This document shows positions 8,061-17,261 of a DNA stretch of 64,000 nt, piece by piece. The stretch is taken from positions 1 to 64,000 of the forward strand of contig NZ_JACVDA010000006.1 of assembly GCF_016552165.1 (NCBI RefSeq). The letters run 5' to 3'. Position 1 is the stretch's first letter. Every line of letters starts with the position of its first letter. The notes under the pieces were generated by a model. It made no database searches and was not told where the DNA came from. It saw only the letters and a program-made list of their open reading frames with translations. Both the position numbers and the translations under genes were made by a program. The DNA comes from Parvimonas parva (lineage in GTDB: Bacteria; Bacillota; Clostridia; Tissierellales; Peptoniphilaceae).

Positions 8061-9113
8061 TTATTTTAATTTTTTTACAATTTCTTGAGCTTTAGCTTCA
8101 TTATCATAATCAGCATCTTTTGCCGGTTGATAACCTTCATGACTATAAACAGCTATAACTTTTTTACCTTCTTCTGTTTTAGCAATTTCAATCAATGCTT
8201 TTTCTAAAGCTTTTTTAAATTCAGGCGTTACATTTTTAGATTTTTTAGAAACACTTACTGTATCATTATAGATAGCAGGTGTTACACCTATAAGATTTGT
8301 TTCATCCCAAATAGATGCTTTTCTTCCATAAGTTTCATTCCATTTCTTTTCTTGGTCAAGTCTGGCGTCAGCGTATGTACAAAGCACATCTACTTGTCCT
8401 GAAGCAAGTCTGGCGAATGCAGAACCATAAGAATCACTTAAAATTGCATTGTTTCCTAAATCTTTAATTGTCTTTCCGAAAGTTTCATTTAACCAAAGAG
8501 TTGGATAAATATAACCTGCAGGTGAAGTTGGATTCATAACACTCCATTTTAAATCTTTAACATCTTCCCATGCTAACTTTTCTCCGGCATTTACTTTCTT
8601 AGCGATAGCTTGACCTTTTTCAGATGGTCCGGCAATCATTAATGCTCTATAAGAAGTAACTTGATTATCAGTTTTCTTTGTTGGTTTTTGTTCATTCCAA
8701 ACCTTAGCAGAATCGTCGTTTACTGAAAGCCCTTTTCTAGTAGCAGTCAAAAGAACTTCTGCCCCATCTCTATATAAAACATAAGTTCCGGCAGGAATAA
8801 ATCCAATATCCAAAGTTCCGGCATTAAGTCCTTCCCCTACTGCCTCAAAACTTGTTCCAACTGTTATATCAACATTCTTAACGTCAAATCCTTCTTTTGA
8901 TAATTGATCCTTCAATAATTTTTTTAAAGGTTCAGTTGCAGTAACTATCTCTGATGGTTCTCTTGAAGGTACAAAACCGATTGAAATCTTTTCAATAGCA
9001 GTTTTTCCATCAGAAGATTTTTTTGCTTCTTTTTTAGAGCCACAGCCCACAAGAAGTCCGGCACTTAAAACAAGTGCTAAAGATGAAATTAAAATTTTCT
9101 TAAATAGTTTCAT
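8061..9113 (-). CDS. phnD: Phosphonate-type ABC transporter substrate-binding lipoprotein PhnD
   Basis: The 350-residue protein begins with a lipoprotein signal peptide. The lipobox LVGC puts the lipidated Cys near residue 24. The mature part is a periplasmic-binding fold of the PhnD type: SIGFVPSREPSEI near residue 45, AGTLDIGFIPAGTY near 98, and a serine-rich turn NPTSPAGYIYP near 195 where the phosphonate or phosphate group is usually held. It is the first gene of the operon, has its own promoter, and should capture the substrate at the cell surface. Confidence 0.9.
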   Translation of the reverse strand: MKLFKKILISSLALVLSAGLLVGCGSKKEAKKSSDGKTAIEKISIGFVPSREPSEIVTATEPLKKLLKDQLSKEGFDVKNVDITVGTSFEAVGEGLNAGTLDIGFIPAGTYVLYRDGAEVLLTATRKGLSVNDDSAKVWNEQKPTKKTDNQVTSYRALMIAGPSEKGQAIAKKVNAGEKLAWEDVKDLKWSVMNPTSPAGYIYPTLWLNETFGKTIKDLGNNAILSDSYGSAFARLASGQVDVLCTYADARLDQEKKWNETYGRKASIWDETNLIGVTPAIYNDTVSVSKKSKNVTPEFKKALEKALIEIAKTEEGKKVIAVYSHEGYQPAKDADYDNEAKAQEIVKKLK

Positions 9114-9162
9114 AATTCCCCCTGTATATTAGTGAAATATAAATTGTATGATTTACCCTTAT

Positions 9163-9191
9163 ATTATATCATTTTGAACAAGTGTTTACAA
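9163..9191 (-). promoter_or_regulatory. Promoter of the phnD operon
   Basis: On the minus strand TTGTAA (9186-9191) and TATAAT (9163-9168) are exactly 17 bases apart. The start codon of phnD is about 50 bases downstream. Confidence 0.7.
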
Positions 9192-9301
9192 TTACAAATA
9201 TGACTTTTATTCAACTTTTTTTTTGATATTTTTTTATTAAAAAATTTACAATTATACTTATACTATATAATAAATCGAAAAAATTTATAAAATTTAATAA
9301 A

Positions 9302-9328
9302 CAAAAAGCGAGTAAAACAAACTCGCTT
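9302..9328 (-). terminator. Terminator after comF
   Basis: On the minus strand an 8-pair stem (arms 9306-9313 and 9321-9328) is followed by TTTTT. It closes the recD2-comF transcript. Confidence 0.7.
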
Positions 9329-9356
9329 ATATCATAACATCAATATTAATTAATAA

Positions 9357-9998
9357 CTAAAAAACGCCACAAAGGCAAACAACCCAAACAAAATTACAAT
9401 TTGCTTTTCTTAATTCTTTATAACATTCGTCAATTGTTGCCCCACTTGTATGTATATCGTCAACCAATAGAATATTTTTTCCGGTTAAATCCCCTTCGAC
9501 TGAAAAAGAATTTTTCAAATTCATACTTCTTTCTTCTAGTGATAAAAAATGTTGTGATTTTGTATTTTTTACTTTGTGTAAATCATCAAACAATGGTATT
9601 TTTGAATATTTTGATATTTCTTCAGCCAAAAGCTTTGAATGATTATATCCTCTTAATTTTAATTTTTTCTTGCTTGACGGAACATAGGCAATGTAATCCA
9701 TTTTTTCAAGCAAAGTTTTATCTAAGTTTTCAAACATCAACTTTCCAAAAGGTTTTTTAAGATAAACTCCATTTTCAAACTTAAATTCCTTTATTTTCTT
9801 TTTAATTATTCCAGAATAGTAAAATAAAATATCTTTTTTAAAAATTTCTTCTCCATAATCATTAAAAATCTCTTTGTCATATCTTCTAATTTCAGATATA
9901 CATTCTTCACATAGATATGAGTTTTTAATCACATTTTCTTTACAGAAAAAGCAATAATCTTCATTATAAAAAAATGTTTTAAAAAATTTTCTAAGCAT
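9357..9998 (-). CDS. comF: ComF family protein (phosphoribosyltransferase-like)
   Basis: A 213-residue ComF/GntX-type protein, linked in other bacteria to DNA uptake and handling of single-stranded DNA. The N-terminus carries a small zinc-finger-like set of cysteines (CFFC and CEEC, residues about 16-34). The C-terminal half is a phosphoribosyltransferase fold with the PRPP loop LLVDDIHTSGAT near residue 176. Its ATG overlaps the recD2 stop codon (TAATG), so the two are coupled. Whether it has transferase activity is not known for the family. Confidence 0.87.
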   Translation of the reverse strand: MLRKFFKTFFYNEDYCFFCKENVIKNSYLCEECISEIRRYDKEIFNDYGEEIFKKDILFYYSGIIKKKIKEFKFENGVYLKKPFGKLMFENLDKTLLEKMDYIAYVPSSKKKLKLRGYNHSKLLAEEISKYSKIPLFDDLHKVKNTKSQHFLSLEERSMNLKNSFSVEGDLTGKNILLVDDIHTSGATIDECYKELRKANCNFVWVVCLCGVF

Positions 9999-12217
9999 TA
10001 CAACAATTCCTCTACAAGTCCAAAAAAGTGTTTAATTCTATTTTCTAAATTTGAATATCTACTGTTTATCGTATTGTTTTGAATCATATTGTTCATAACA
10101 TTTTTATCTCCAACCAAAACAATATTTTCTTTAGCTCTAGTTATTGCAGTATATAATAAATTTCTGGTTTGAAGTAATCTATATCCGTCAAACATAGGAA
10201 TGATTACAGCTTTAAACTCAGAACCTTGCGACTTATGTATAGTTATCGCATAGGCAAGTTCTAAATTATCCAAATCTTCCAAACTATATTCAATTTCTCT
10301 TTTATCGTCCATTTCAACCGTAACTTTTTTGCTAGATTTATCTATAAAAATTATATGTCCCATATCTCCGTTATAAACTCCAAAAGCCTCTTCTCCCTCA
10401 GAGTCCAAAAAAGAAAGATTATAATTGTTCTTAGTCTGCATAACTTTATCATTTACACGAAAAATTTTATTTCCAACCAAAAGCTCATCACTTGTTTCAG
10501 TTTTTGGATTTAAAATATCCTGTAATAACCTATTCAACTCCATAACTCCACAGATACCTTTTCTGCTTTGAGTTAAAATCTGAATATCTTTAGAAAAATT
10601 ATAACCATAAGCCTTTGGAAGTCTTTTACTTATCAAATCCACAACTATATTTCTAGTTTGCATCGGACTTTCGGTTTTTAAAAAGAAAAAATCACTATTT
10701 TTTTCATTTAAAATCGGTTCTTGTCCGTTATTTATTTTATGTGCATTAACTATTATATTGCTATTTTCAGACTGTCTAAAAATATCAACTAACTTTGTAT
10801 ATTTTATTTTTTCTGAATTTATCAAATCCCTTAAAACATTACCCGCACCAACACTTGGCAACTGGTCAACATCTCCAACTATAATTAACTTTGTACTGTT
10901 CTTTATTCCTCTTAGAAGTTTTTCAAAAAGTACAATATCAACCATACTCATTTCGTCAATTATGATTAAATCCGTATCTAAAGGATTATCTTCGTTGTAT
11001 TCAAAATGTCCAATATCATCATAACTACTTGGAATATATCCTAACATTCTGTGAATTGTTTTCGCCTCAAAACCTGTCGTTTCTTCAATTCTTTTAGACG
11101 CTCTTCCGGTAGGAGCGCAAAGAGATATATTATATCCATTATTCATAAATATTTTTGCTATTGTATTTATTATTGTAGTCTTTCCGGTACCGGGTCCTCC
11201 GGTTATTATTGTAACATTTTCTTCAAAACAAGATTTTATTGCATCAATTTGAATTTTTGATAGTTTTATGGATAAATCTTTTAAAGATTTTTTTATTTCA
11301 CTATCAACATCAAATAAAATTTCCATATCTTCATTTAAAGCCGTTTTTGCAAGTTTACTTGCAACATAACTTTCCGAAACATAAAGATAATCTAAATAAA
11401 TATTTGTTTCTTCAAAAGAATTATCAATAACAATATCAGAAGATAAGAGTAAGTTCATATAAACAGGCTCAATAAGGTCTGTTTCAACATTAATCAACTT
11501 AGACACTTCAAGAGTAAGTTTATCTTTCGGATAATAAACATGACCGAAATTAATAGCTTTTTGAGTTAAAACATAAAGTATCGCCGATTCAATTCTGTAT
11601 GGACTATTTTTATCCAAATTGTTTTTCAAAGCAATCTCATCAGCTTTCAAAAATCCAATTCCCTTTACATTCTTAATCAGCTTATACGGATTTTCATTAA
11701 TAATTTCTAAAGTATTTTCTCTAAAGATGCTATAAATTTTTTTGGATAAACTAAGGCTTATCCCAAGTCCACTAAGATGAAATAAAATATTTTTACTAAA
11801 TCTTAATTCTTCAACGGATTTTTTTATTTTTTCGATACTTTTCTTTCCGATTCCTCTAACTTCAATCAATCTATCAGTTTCATCAAAGACAATATCCAAA
11901 CTCTTCTTTCCAAATTCTTCAACTATAAATCTTGCATTCTTTGGACCAATCGTTGAAATAATACCACTAGCTAAATATCTTTCAATCTCAGCAACAGAGC
12001 TTGGAAGTTTCTTTTCGTAAGAAGACATATTTAATTGTTCGCCATATTTATTATCGTATGTAAATTCTCCCTCTATTTCTAAAGTTTCTCCAACGTTAAT
12101 TGAATCAAAAATACCTACAATTTTCAATTCTCCATCAGTTGTATTCAAGTCAAAAACGGAATATCCATTTTCTTCATTTACATATCTAACCTTTATAACT
12201 TCTCCTGTTACTTTCAT
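9998..12217 (-). CDS. recD2: RecD2-type SF1 helicase
   Basis: The protein (739 residues from the chosen start) matches RecD2: an N-terminal OB-like domain, helix-hairpin-helix repeats (residues about 90-190, with SGLGISLS and KGIGFLKADEIA), then a superfamily 1B 5'-3' helicase core. Motif I is GGPGTGKTT near residue 343, motif II IIDEMSMVD, motif III VGDVDQLPSVG, and motif VI YTAITRAK near the end. I chose the ATG at 12217 because AGGAGAAG lies just before it; an in-frame ATG six codons earlier has no such site. RecD2 acts in repair and replication-fork upkeep without RecBC. Confidence 0.92.
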   Translation of the reverse strand: MKVTGEVIKVRYVNEENGYSVFDLNTTDGELKIVGIFDSINVGETLEIEGEFTYDNKYGEQLNMSSYEKKLPSSVAEIERYLASGIISTIGPKNARFIVEEFGKKSLDIVFDETDRLIEVRGIGKKSIEKIKKSVEELRFSKNILFHLSGLGISLSLSKKIYSIFRENTLEIINENPYKLIKNVKGIGFLKADEIALKNNLDKNSPYRIESAILYVLTQKAINFGHVYYPKDKLTLEVSKLINVETDLIEPVYMNLLLSSDIVIDNSFEETNIYLDYLYVSESYVASKLAKTALNEDMEILFDVDSEIKKSLKDLSIKLSKIQIDAIKSCFEENVTIITGGPGTGKTTIINTIAKIFMNNGYNISLCAPTGRASKRIEETTGFEAKTIHRMLGYIPSSYDDIGHFEYNEDNPLDTDLIIIDEMSMVDIVLFEKLLRGIKNSTKLIIVGDVDQLPSVGAGNVLRDLINSEKIKYTKLVDIFRQSENSNIIVNAHKINNGQEPILNEKNSDFFFLKTESPMQTRNIVVDLISKRLPKAYGYNFSKDIQILTQSRKGICGVMELNRLLQDILNPKTETSDELLVGNKIFRVNDKVMQTKNNYNLSFLDSEGEEAFGVYNGDMGHIIFIDKSSKKVTVEMDDKREIEYSLEDLDNLELAYAITIHKSQGSEFKAVIIPMFDGYRLLQTRNLLYTAITRAKENIVLVGDKNVMNNMIQNNTINSRYSNLENRIKHFFGLVEELL

Positions 12218-12237
12218 AACTTCTCCTGCATACAAAT

Positions 12238-12263
12238 TTAGGAAACTACAAGTAGTTTCCTAA
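12238..12263. other. Hairpin between murA and recD2
   Basis: An 11-pair stem (arms 12238-12248 and 12253-12263) lies just after murA and just before the recD2 ribosome-binding site. The T run is on the wrong side for a minus-strand terminator. It may protect an RNA end or modulate recD2 translation. Confidence 0.45.
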
Positions 12264-12268
12264 AAAAA

Positions 12269-13531
12269 TTAATCTTCTATTCTTTCAATATTCGCACCCA
12301 AAGACTTCATTTTGCCAACAAAATCATTATATCCTCTATCTATATGATAGATATTTCCGATTGTTGTTGTACCATCTGCAACAAGTCCTGCTAACACTAA
12401 AGCAGCTCCTGCTCTTAAATCAGTTGCTTTCACTTCAGCACCAACAAGTTGTCTAACACCGGCAATTCTTGCCTCTTTACCACTTGTAGCAATGATTGCA
12501 CCCATTTTATTAAGTTCTTCAACATGCATAAATCTATTTTCAAAAACTGTTTCTGTAACTTTTGCTTGGTCTTCACAAACACATAAATAAGCCATAAATT
12601 GTGCTTGAACATCTGTTGGAAAACCGGGATAAGGTAAAGTTTTTATATCTGTTCCTTTAATCTTATCAGCACCCTTTACAAAAATTGAATCTTCATCTTC
12701 ATTTACAACAACATAAGCACCAGTTTCTTTAAGTTTTGCAATAACCGGTTTAATATGACTTGAAATACAATTTTGAACAACAACTTTTCCACCTGTAATT
12801 GCAGCAGCTATCATAAATGTAGAAGCTTCAATTCTATCAGGGATAATTGTATGAACAGTACCTTTTAACTTTTCAACTCCAACAATTCTAATCGTAGAAG
12901 TTCCGGCACCTGTAATCTTAGCTCCCATTTTATTTAAAAAGTTGCCTAAATCTACAATTTCAGGTTCTTTTGCTGCATTTTCAATTATAGTTTCGCCTTT
13001 AGCCAAAGTTGCAGCCATCATTATATTTTGAGTCGCACCAACTGAAGGAAAATCTAAATAAATAGTATCTCCATAAAGTTTTTCACATCTTGCTGAAATC
13101 TTATCAGGTTCTTCATCGATTAATGCTCCTAAAATTTTAAATCCTTTTAAGTGCAAGTCAATAGGACGTGAACCTATTGCACAGCCACCAGGTAAAAACG
13201 CCTCTGCTCTTCCAAATCTTGCAAGTAATGGACCCATAACTAAAAATGACGCTCTCATTTTTTCCATTAGATCTCTATCAGTTACAAATGAATTTATATG
13301 ACTGGAATCTATTGAAACTCTATTTTCAGATAAAAATTCAACTTTTGCTCCCAAACTTTCTAAAACTTTTAAAATTATTTTTACATCTACCAAATTAGGA
13401 ACATCTTCTAAAATTATCGGCTCAGTTCCCAATAATGACGCAGCTATAATAGGAAGTGCTGCATTCTTCGCTCCATCTATCTTAACAGTACCTTCTAAAG
13501 GTCCACTCTTTTTTACTAATATCTTAGGCAA
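12269..13531 (-). CDS. murA: UDP-N-acetylglucosamine 1-carboxyvinyltransferase
   Basis: A 420-residue EPSP-synthase-fold enzyme that adds enolpyruvate from PEP to UDP-GlcNAc, the first committed step of peptidoglycan synthesis in the cytoplasm. The catalytic cysteine loop is present as LPGGCAIGSRPID (Cys near residue 117), so the fosfomycin target residue is retained. The N-terminal KIDGAKNAALPII with the catalytic Lys-Asn pair is also intact. Its upstream region carries two copies of a 25-base block containing a -10-like sequence. It is followed closely by recD2. Confidence 0.96.
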   Translation of the reverse strand: MPKILVKKSGPLEGTVKIDGAKNAALPIIAASLLGTEPIILEDVPNLVDVKIILKVLESLGAKVEFLSENRVSIDSSHINSFVTDRDLMEKMRASFLVMGPLLARFGRAEAFLPGGCAIGSRPIDLHLKGFKILGALIDEEPDKISARCEKLYGDTIYLDFPSVGATQNIMMAATLAKGETIIENAAKEPEIVDLGNFLNKMGAKITGAGTSTIRIVGVEKLKGTVHTIIPDRIEASTFMIAAAITGGKVVVQNCISSHIKPVIAKLKETGAYVVVNEDEDSIFVKGADKIKGTDIKTLPYPGFPTDVQAQFMAYLCVCEDQAKVTETVFENRFMHVEELNKMGAIIATSGKEARIAGVRQLVGAEVKATDLRAGAALVLAGLVADGTTTIGNIYHIDRGYNDFVGKMKSLGANIERIED

Positions 13532-13600
13532 ACAAATCCCTCCAAAATATTTTTTTATTACAATTTCATTAATTAAATTATTTTCTAATATTTATATTAC

Positions 13601-13625
13601 TGTAAATTTAATTATATCACATTTT
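13601..13625 (-). repeat. 25-base direct repeat with -10 box, copy 1 (murA upstream)
   Basis: The same 25 bases recur at 13694-13718. On the minus strand each copy contains GATATAATTAAATTTACA with a perfect TATAAT. No good -35 box is seen at 17 bases, so an activator or an extended -10 promoter is possible. Confidence 0.55.
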
Positions 13626-13693
13626 TCAATTTAGAAAAATTTTTATAAGGTTAAATATGATGAAATTAAATTATCTTTTAATATCTACACTAG

Positions 13694-13718
13694 TGTAAAT
13701 TTAATTATATCACATTTT
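13694..13718 (-). repeat. 25-base direct repeat with -10 box, copy 2 (murA upstream)
   Basis: Exact copy of the block at 13601-13625, 93 bases further from murA. A 12-base palindrome (13686-13697) overlaps its edge and could be a regulator site. It lies 25 bases beyond the typA stop codon. Confidence 0.55.
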
Positions 13719-13742
13719 CTGATTTTATGGTATATTTTCAAA

Positions 13743-15572
13743 TTATTTATTGTTTTTCTTGGACTTATATCTTAATTGTGAATCTAATATCTTCTTTCTC
13801 ATTCTTAAACTCTTAGGTGTAATTTCGATATATTCATCACTTTCGATAAATTCCAACATTTCTTCCAAACTCATAATTTTTGGAGGACTAAGTTTTAAAG
13901 CATCGTCTGATGCTGAAGACCTAATATTTGTTTGTTGTTTTTTCTTACAAACATTAACTTCAATATCAAGACCTTTTGCATTAGAACCTACAACCATTCC
14001 TTCATACACTTCTGCCTGTGGAGAAATAAATAATATTCCTCTTTCTTGTGCAGCATTTAATCCATAAGCAGTAGCAACACCTGTTTCAAAACAAATTAAT
14101 GAGCCTACATTTCTCTTTGGAATTTCTCCTTTATATGGTTCATAAGCCTTAAACTCAGTATTTAAAGTTCCACTTCCTCTAGTATCAGTTAAAAATTCTG
14201 AACGGTATCCAATAAGACCTCTTGCAGGAATATTAAATATAAGTCTAGTATAACCTGCTTGTGATGGATTCATATCAATTAAGTCCGCTTTTCTTTGTCC
14301 TAATTTTTCTATGATTGAGCCTACAAACTCTTGGTCAACGTCAATTGTTACAGTTTCTATAGGCTCTAACAATTTACCATTTTCATCTTTTTTATATAAT
14401 ACTTCCGGTTTAGAAACTTGGAATTCATATCCCTCTCTTCTCATATTTTCGATTAAAACAGAAAGATGCAATTCACCTCTACCTGAAACTCTAAAACTAT
14501 CTGTTGAATCTGTGTCTTCAACTCTTAAACTTACATCTGTTTCAAGTTCTTTATATAATCTTGCACGAATTTGCCTACTTGTAACAAATTTTCCTTCCTT
14601 ACCTGCAAAAGGAGAATTATTTACTATAAAGTTCATTGCAAGAGTTGGTTCAGAAATCTTTACAAAAGGAACAGGAGTAACATCATCTAAAGAACACAAA
14701 GTATCTCCAATGCTAATTCCTTCAACGCCGGTTACGGCAATAATATTTCCTACTGATGAACTTTCAATTTCTTTTCTTGATAAATTTTCAAATTCATAAA
14801 TCTTAGTTATCTTTATTTTTTTATTTACGCTACTGTCATTATAGTTTACAATAACTGCATCATCACCAAGTTTAACACTACCACTTTCAATTTTACCAAT
14901 ACCTATTCTACCAACATATTCGCTATAATCTGTTGTTGAAATAAGTAGTTTAAAAGGTGCATTTTCATCTCCCTTTGGAGCAGGAACATAATCCACGATA
15001 ACATCTAAAAGAGTTTTCATATCCTCAGTTTTTTCGTTGAAATCCATAGTTGCATAACCGGCTCTTGCTGATGCAAAAACAAATGGACTTTCTAAATATT
15101 CCTCTGATGCCTCAAGTTGAATAAATAAATCTAAAACTTCATCAACAACTTCTTCACATCTAGCTTCAGGTCTATCAATTTTATTTATACAAATAATAGT
15201 TGGAAGTCCAAGTTCAAATGCCTTTCTCAAAACAAATTTTGTTTGTGGCATAGGCCCTTCAAAAGCATCAACAACAAGAACAACACCATTAGCCATTTTT
15301 AAAACACGTTCAACCTCTCCACCGAAGTCGGCATGTCCCGGAGTGTCAATTACATTTATCTTAACTCCCTTATAGTCAATAGCTGTATTCTTTGAAAGAA
15401 TTGTAATTCCCCTTTCTCTTTCAATATCATTGGAGTCCATTACTCTCTCTTTAACATCTTGATTTTCTCTAAACGCACCACTACTCTTTAATAAACAGTC
15501 AACAAGAGTAGTCTTACCATGGTCAACGTGTGCAATAATTGCAACATTTCTTATATTTTCAATCTTTCTCAT
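13743..15572 (-). CDS. typA: Ribosome-associated GTPase TypA/BipA
   Basis: A 609-residue translational GTPase, full length for TypA. The G domain shows AHVDHGKTT (G1) near residue 15, RERGITI (G2), DTPGHADFGGE (G3) and NKIDR (G4). It then has a beta-barrel domain, an EF-G-like domain and the specific C-terminal domain. It binds the 70S ribosome and supports assembly and growth under stress or cold. It is a single gene in this region; the next gene downstream is murA behind a separate regulatory stretch. Confidence 0.96.
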   Translation of the reverse strand: MRKIENIRNVAIIAHVDHGKTTLVDCLLKSSGAFRENQDVKERVMDSNDIERERGITILSKNTAIDYKGVKINVIDTPGHADFGGEVERVLKMANGVVLVVDAFEGPMPQTKFVLRKAFELGLPTIICINKIDRPEARCEEVVDEVLDLFIQLEASEEYLESPFVFASARAGYATMDFNEKTEDMKTLLDVIVDYVPAPKGDENAPFKLLISTTDYSEYVGRIGIGKIESGSVKLGDDAVIVNYNDSSVNKKIKITKIYEFENLSRKEIESSSVGNIIAVTGVEGISIGDTLCSLDDVTPVPFVKISEPTLAMNFIVNNSPFAGKEGKFVTSRQIRARLYKELETDVSLRVEDTDSTDSFRVSGRGELHLSVLIENMRREGYEFQVSKPEVLYKKDENGKLLEPIETVTIDVDQEFVGSIIEKLGQRKADLIDMNPSQAGYTRLIFNIPARGLIGYRSEFLTDTRGSGTLNTEFKAYEPYKGEIPKRNVGSLICFETGVATAYGLNAAQERGILFISPQAEVYEGMVVGSNAKGLDIEVNVCKKKQQTNIRSSASDDALKLSPPKIMSLEEMLEFIESDEYIEITPKSLRMRKKILDSQLRYKSKKNNK

Positions 15573-15664
15573 ATATTTTCCTTTCTAAATTTAAAATTCA
15601 ACGCATAACAATTAATTATAGCATATAAACATAAAAAAGTAAAATAAATTTAGTAATTTTTTAC

Positions 15665-15699
15665 ACAAAAAATAGCAATCCCTTTTGAACTGCTATTTT
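15665..15699 (-). terminator. Terminator after acetyltransferase gene
   Basis: On the minus strand a stem of about 12 pairs (with G-T pairs) and a 5-base loop is followed by six T residues, 13 bases after the acetyltransferase stop codon. Confidence 0.7.
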
Positions 15700-15711
15700 A
15701 AAACTTAAATC

Positions 15712-16215
15712 TTAAATTTTTATTCTAGTAAAATATTGCTCTTCATTTTCGCTAAATATATATGCTCCACAGTTTAGCTGAGTTTTTAAAGAGTAAGGAT
15801 TATCCTTATTTACACTCATATAAATTTCGTCTTCTTCTATTTCATCTTTTATAAGCTCGATTACTAGTTTAAGTCCTCTAGTTGCATAGCCTTTATTTCT
15901 ATATTTTTTTATAATTCCATAACCGATATGTCCTGCTCCATCTCTTAAAGAGTCATTAAGTTTTTTGCGTACTTTAAAAAGTCCTACAATTTCATCATTA
16001 TCCCATAAAAAATAATAATTTTGTGGTACTCTATTAGGTTTTAAGTCAATTCCCTTAGATTGTTTTTCACAAGTTGGAATTACCTCATTTACAAATTCTT
16101 TAAATGAAACATTATAAAATTTATTCACGAACCCATTCTCATCTTCAGGAATTGAAGTCATTGCAATATATTCTTTCTTTGCATCTTCAATATTCATCTC
16201 TTTTAAAAATAACAT
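15712..16215 (-). CDS. GNAT family N-acetyltransferase
   Basis: A 167-residue protein with the GNAT fold. The acetyl-CoA-binding motif A reads IGYGIIKKYRNKGYATRGL near residues 98-116, followed by the motif B region SVNKDNPYSLKTQLNCGA. It most resembles acetyltransferases acting on small molecules or protein termini, but the substrate cannot be read. It lies 22 bases after lplA and may be co-transcribed with it. Confidence 0.8.
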   Translation of the reverse strand: MLFLKEMNIEDAKKEYIAMTSIPEDENGFVNKFYNVSFKEFVNEVIPTCEKQSKGIDLKPNRVPQNYYFLWDNDEIVGLFKVRKKLNDSLRDGAGHIGYGIIKKYRNKGYATRGLKLVIELIKDEIEEDEIYMSVNKDNPYSLKTQLNCGAYIFSENEEQYFTRIKI

Positions 16216-16237
16216 ATAATCACCTTTTATATAAGTC

Positions 16238-17158
16238 TTATATTTCTTTTAGTTTTAAAATTTCCTCATCTTTTATTTCTAAAATTTCTATTTTATTTTT
16301 TATTTCTTCGTATTCAAAATAACTTCCAACAAGTTCTTCAAAACTATTTTCTGCATTTATTTTGGCAATTTTTCCATTAACTATTTCAACATTATAATCT
16401 TTTTCTTCATTTAACACAAAATTACATTTTGGAGATTGTCCATATATCCACTCTTTTGTAGAATATTTTTCTTCTTTTATTCTATCAATATTTAAAATAT
16501 CTTCTTCTGTCAATTCATAAATTTTAAAATCTTCTCTCATTTTTAAAATTTCATTTTTCAACTTTTCAATAAAATCTGAAATTTCATAATTCAAATTTGA
16601 AATATCTTTTAAATTTGCAACACTACTTCTAACAGACTTGGCAGAATTCGAAACAACTTGCTTGTGTTTTACATTCAAAGCTCCTCTTAAATCCTCTAAA
16701 TTACTATTAAACAAAATACAACCATGGTGTAAAACTCTCTTCTTTCGCATAAACTGAGAATGTCCACAAATTTTATTTTCTCCAACTCTAAAATCATTTC
16801 TTGGAGAAACATAAGTATCTATATTCAAACTTAAAAGAGCATTATGCATCGGTTTTAAAAATTCTTTAAAATTTAGTTCTGTATCTCCGGTCGTATTTGT
16901 TATGTAGGTATAATTCAGATTTCCAAAATCGTGAACAACAGTTCCCCCTCCCGAAATTCTCCTTGCAATTTTTATTTTATTTTCAAAACAGTATTTCATA
17001 TTTACTTCTTCAACTAAATTTTGATGCTTTCCAATAACAACGGAAGGCTCATTAATCCAAAGCATGAATATTTCATCTTCTTTAAATTTTTCAAAGATAT
17101 ATTCTTCCATTGCCAAGTTGAAATAGACATCTGTAATTTTATTTTTTATAAAAATCAT
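16238..17158 (-). CDS. lplA: Lipoate-protein ligase
   Basis: A 306-residue ligase of the LplA/BirA fold that activates lipoate with ATP and joins it to a lysine of lipoyl domains. Visible: SVVIGKHQN near residue 34, RRISGGGTVVHDFGNLNYT near 66-84 (lipoyl-AMP site), and a C-terminal accessory domain with KYSTKEWIYGQSPKCNF typical of LplA. It is slightly shorter than E. coli LplA. It lies next to the dehydrogenase operon and would lipoylate the N-terminal domain of the E3 protein there. Confidence 0.92.
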   Translation of the reverse strand: MIFIKNKITDVYFNLAMEEYIFEKFKEDEIFMLWINEPSVVIGKHQNLVEEVNMKYCFENKIKIARRISGGGTVVHDFGNLNYTYITNTTGDTELNFKEFLKPMHNALLSLNIDTYVSPRNDFRVGENKICGHSQFMRKKRVLHHGCILFNSNLEDLRGALNVKHKQVVSNSAKSVRSSVANLKDISNLNYEISDFIEKLKNEILKMREDFKIYELTEEDILNIDRIKEEKYSTKEWIYGQSPKCNFVLNEEKDYNVEIVNGKIAKINAENSFEELVGSYFEYEEIKNKIEILEIKDEEILKLKEI

Positions 17159-17215
17159 ATTTTCTCCTTAATTTCATAAATCATAAATAAACTTACAATT
17201 ATTTTATCATATTCA

Positions 17216-17248
17216 ATGAAAAAAGGATAGAATTTTTTTCTATCCTTT
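17216..17248 (-). terminator. Terminator of the dehydrogenase operon
   Basis: On the minus strand an 11-pair stem (arms 17222-17232 and 17238-17248) is followed by six T residues, shortly after the lpdA stop codon. Confidence 0.8.
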
Positions 17249-17261
17249 CAAAAATAAATTT

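Noticed and set aside
9998-12235. Earlier start of recD2 at 12235
   Set aside because: The ribosome-binding site AGGAGAAG lies after that ATG and at the right distance before the ATG at 12217.
13743-15572. Long plus-strand frames antisense to typA, and many similar ones antisense to other genes
   Set aside because: They have no ribosome-binding sites, show no domain patterns, and mirror the codon structure of strongly supported genes.
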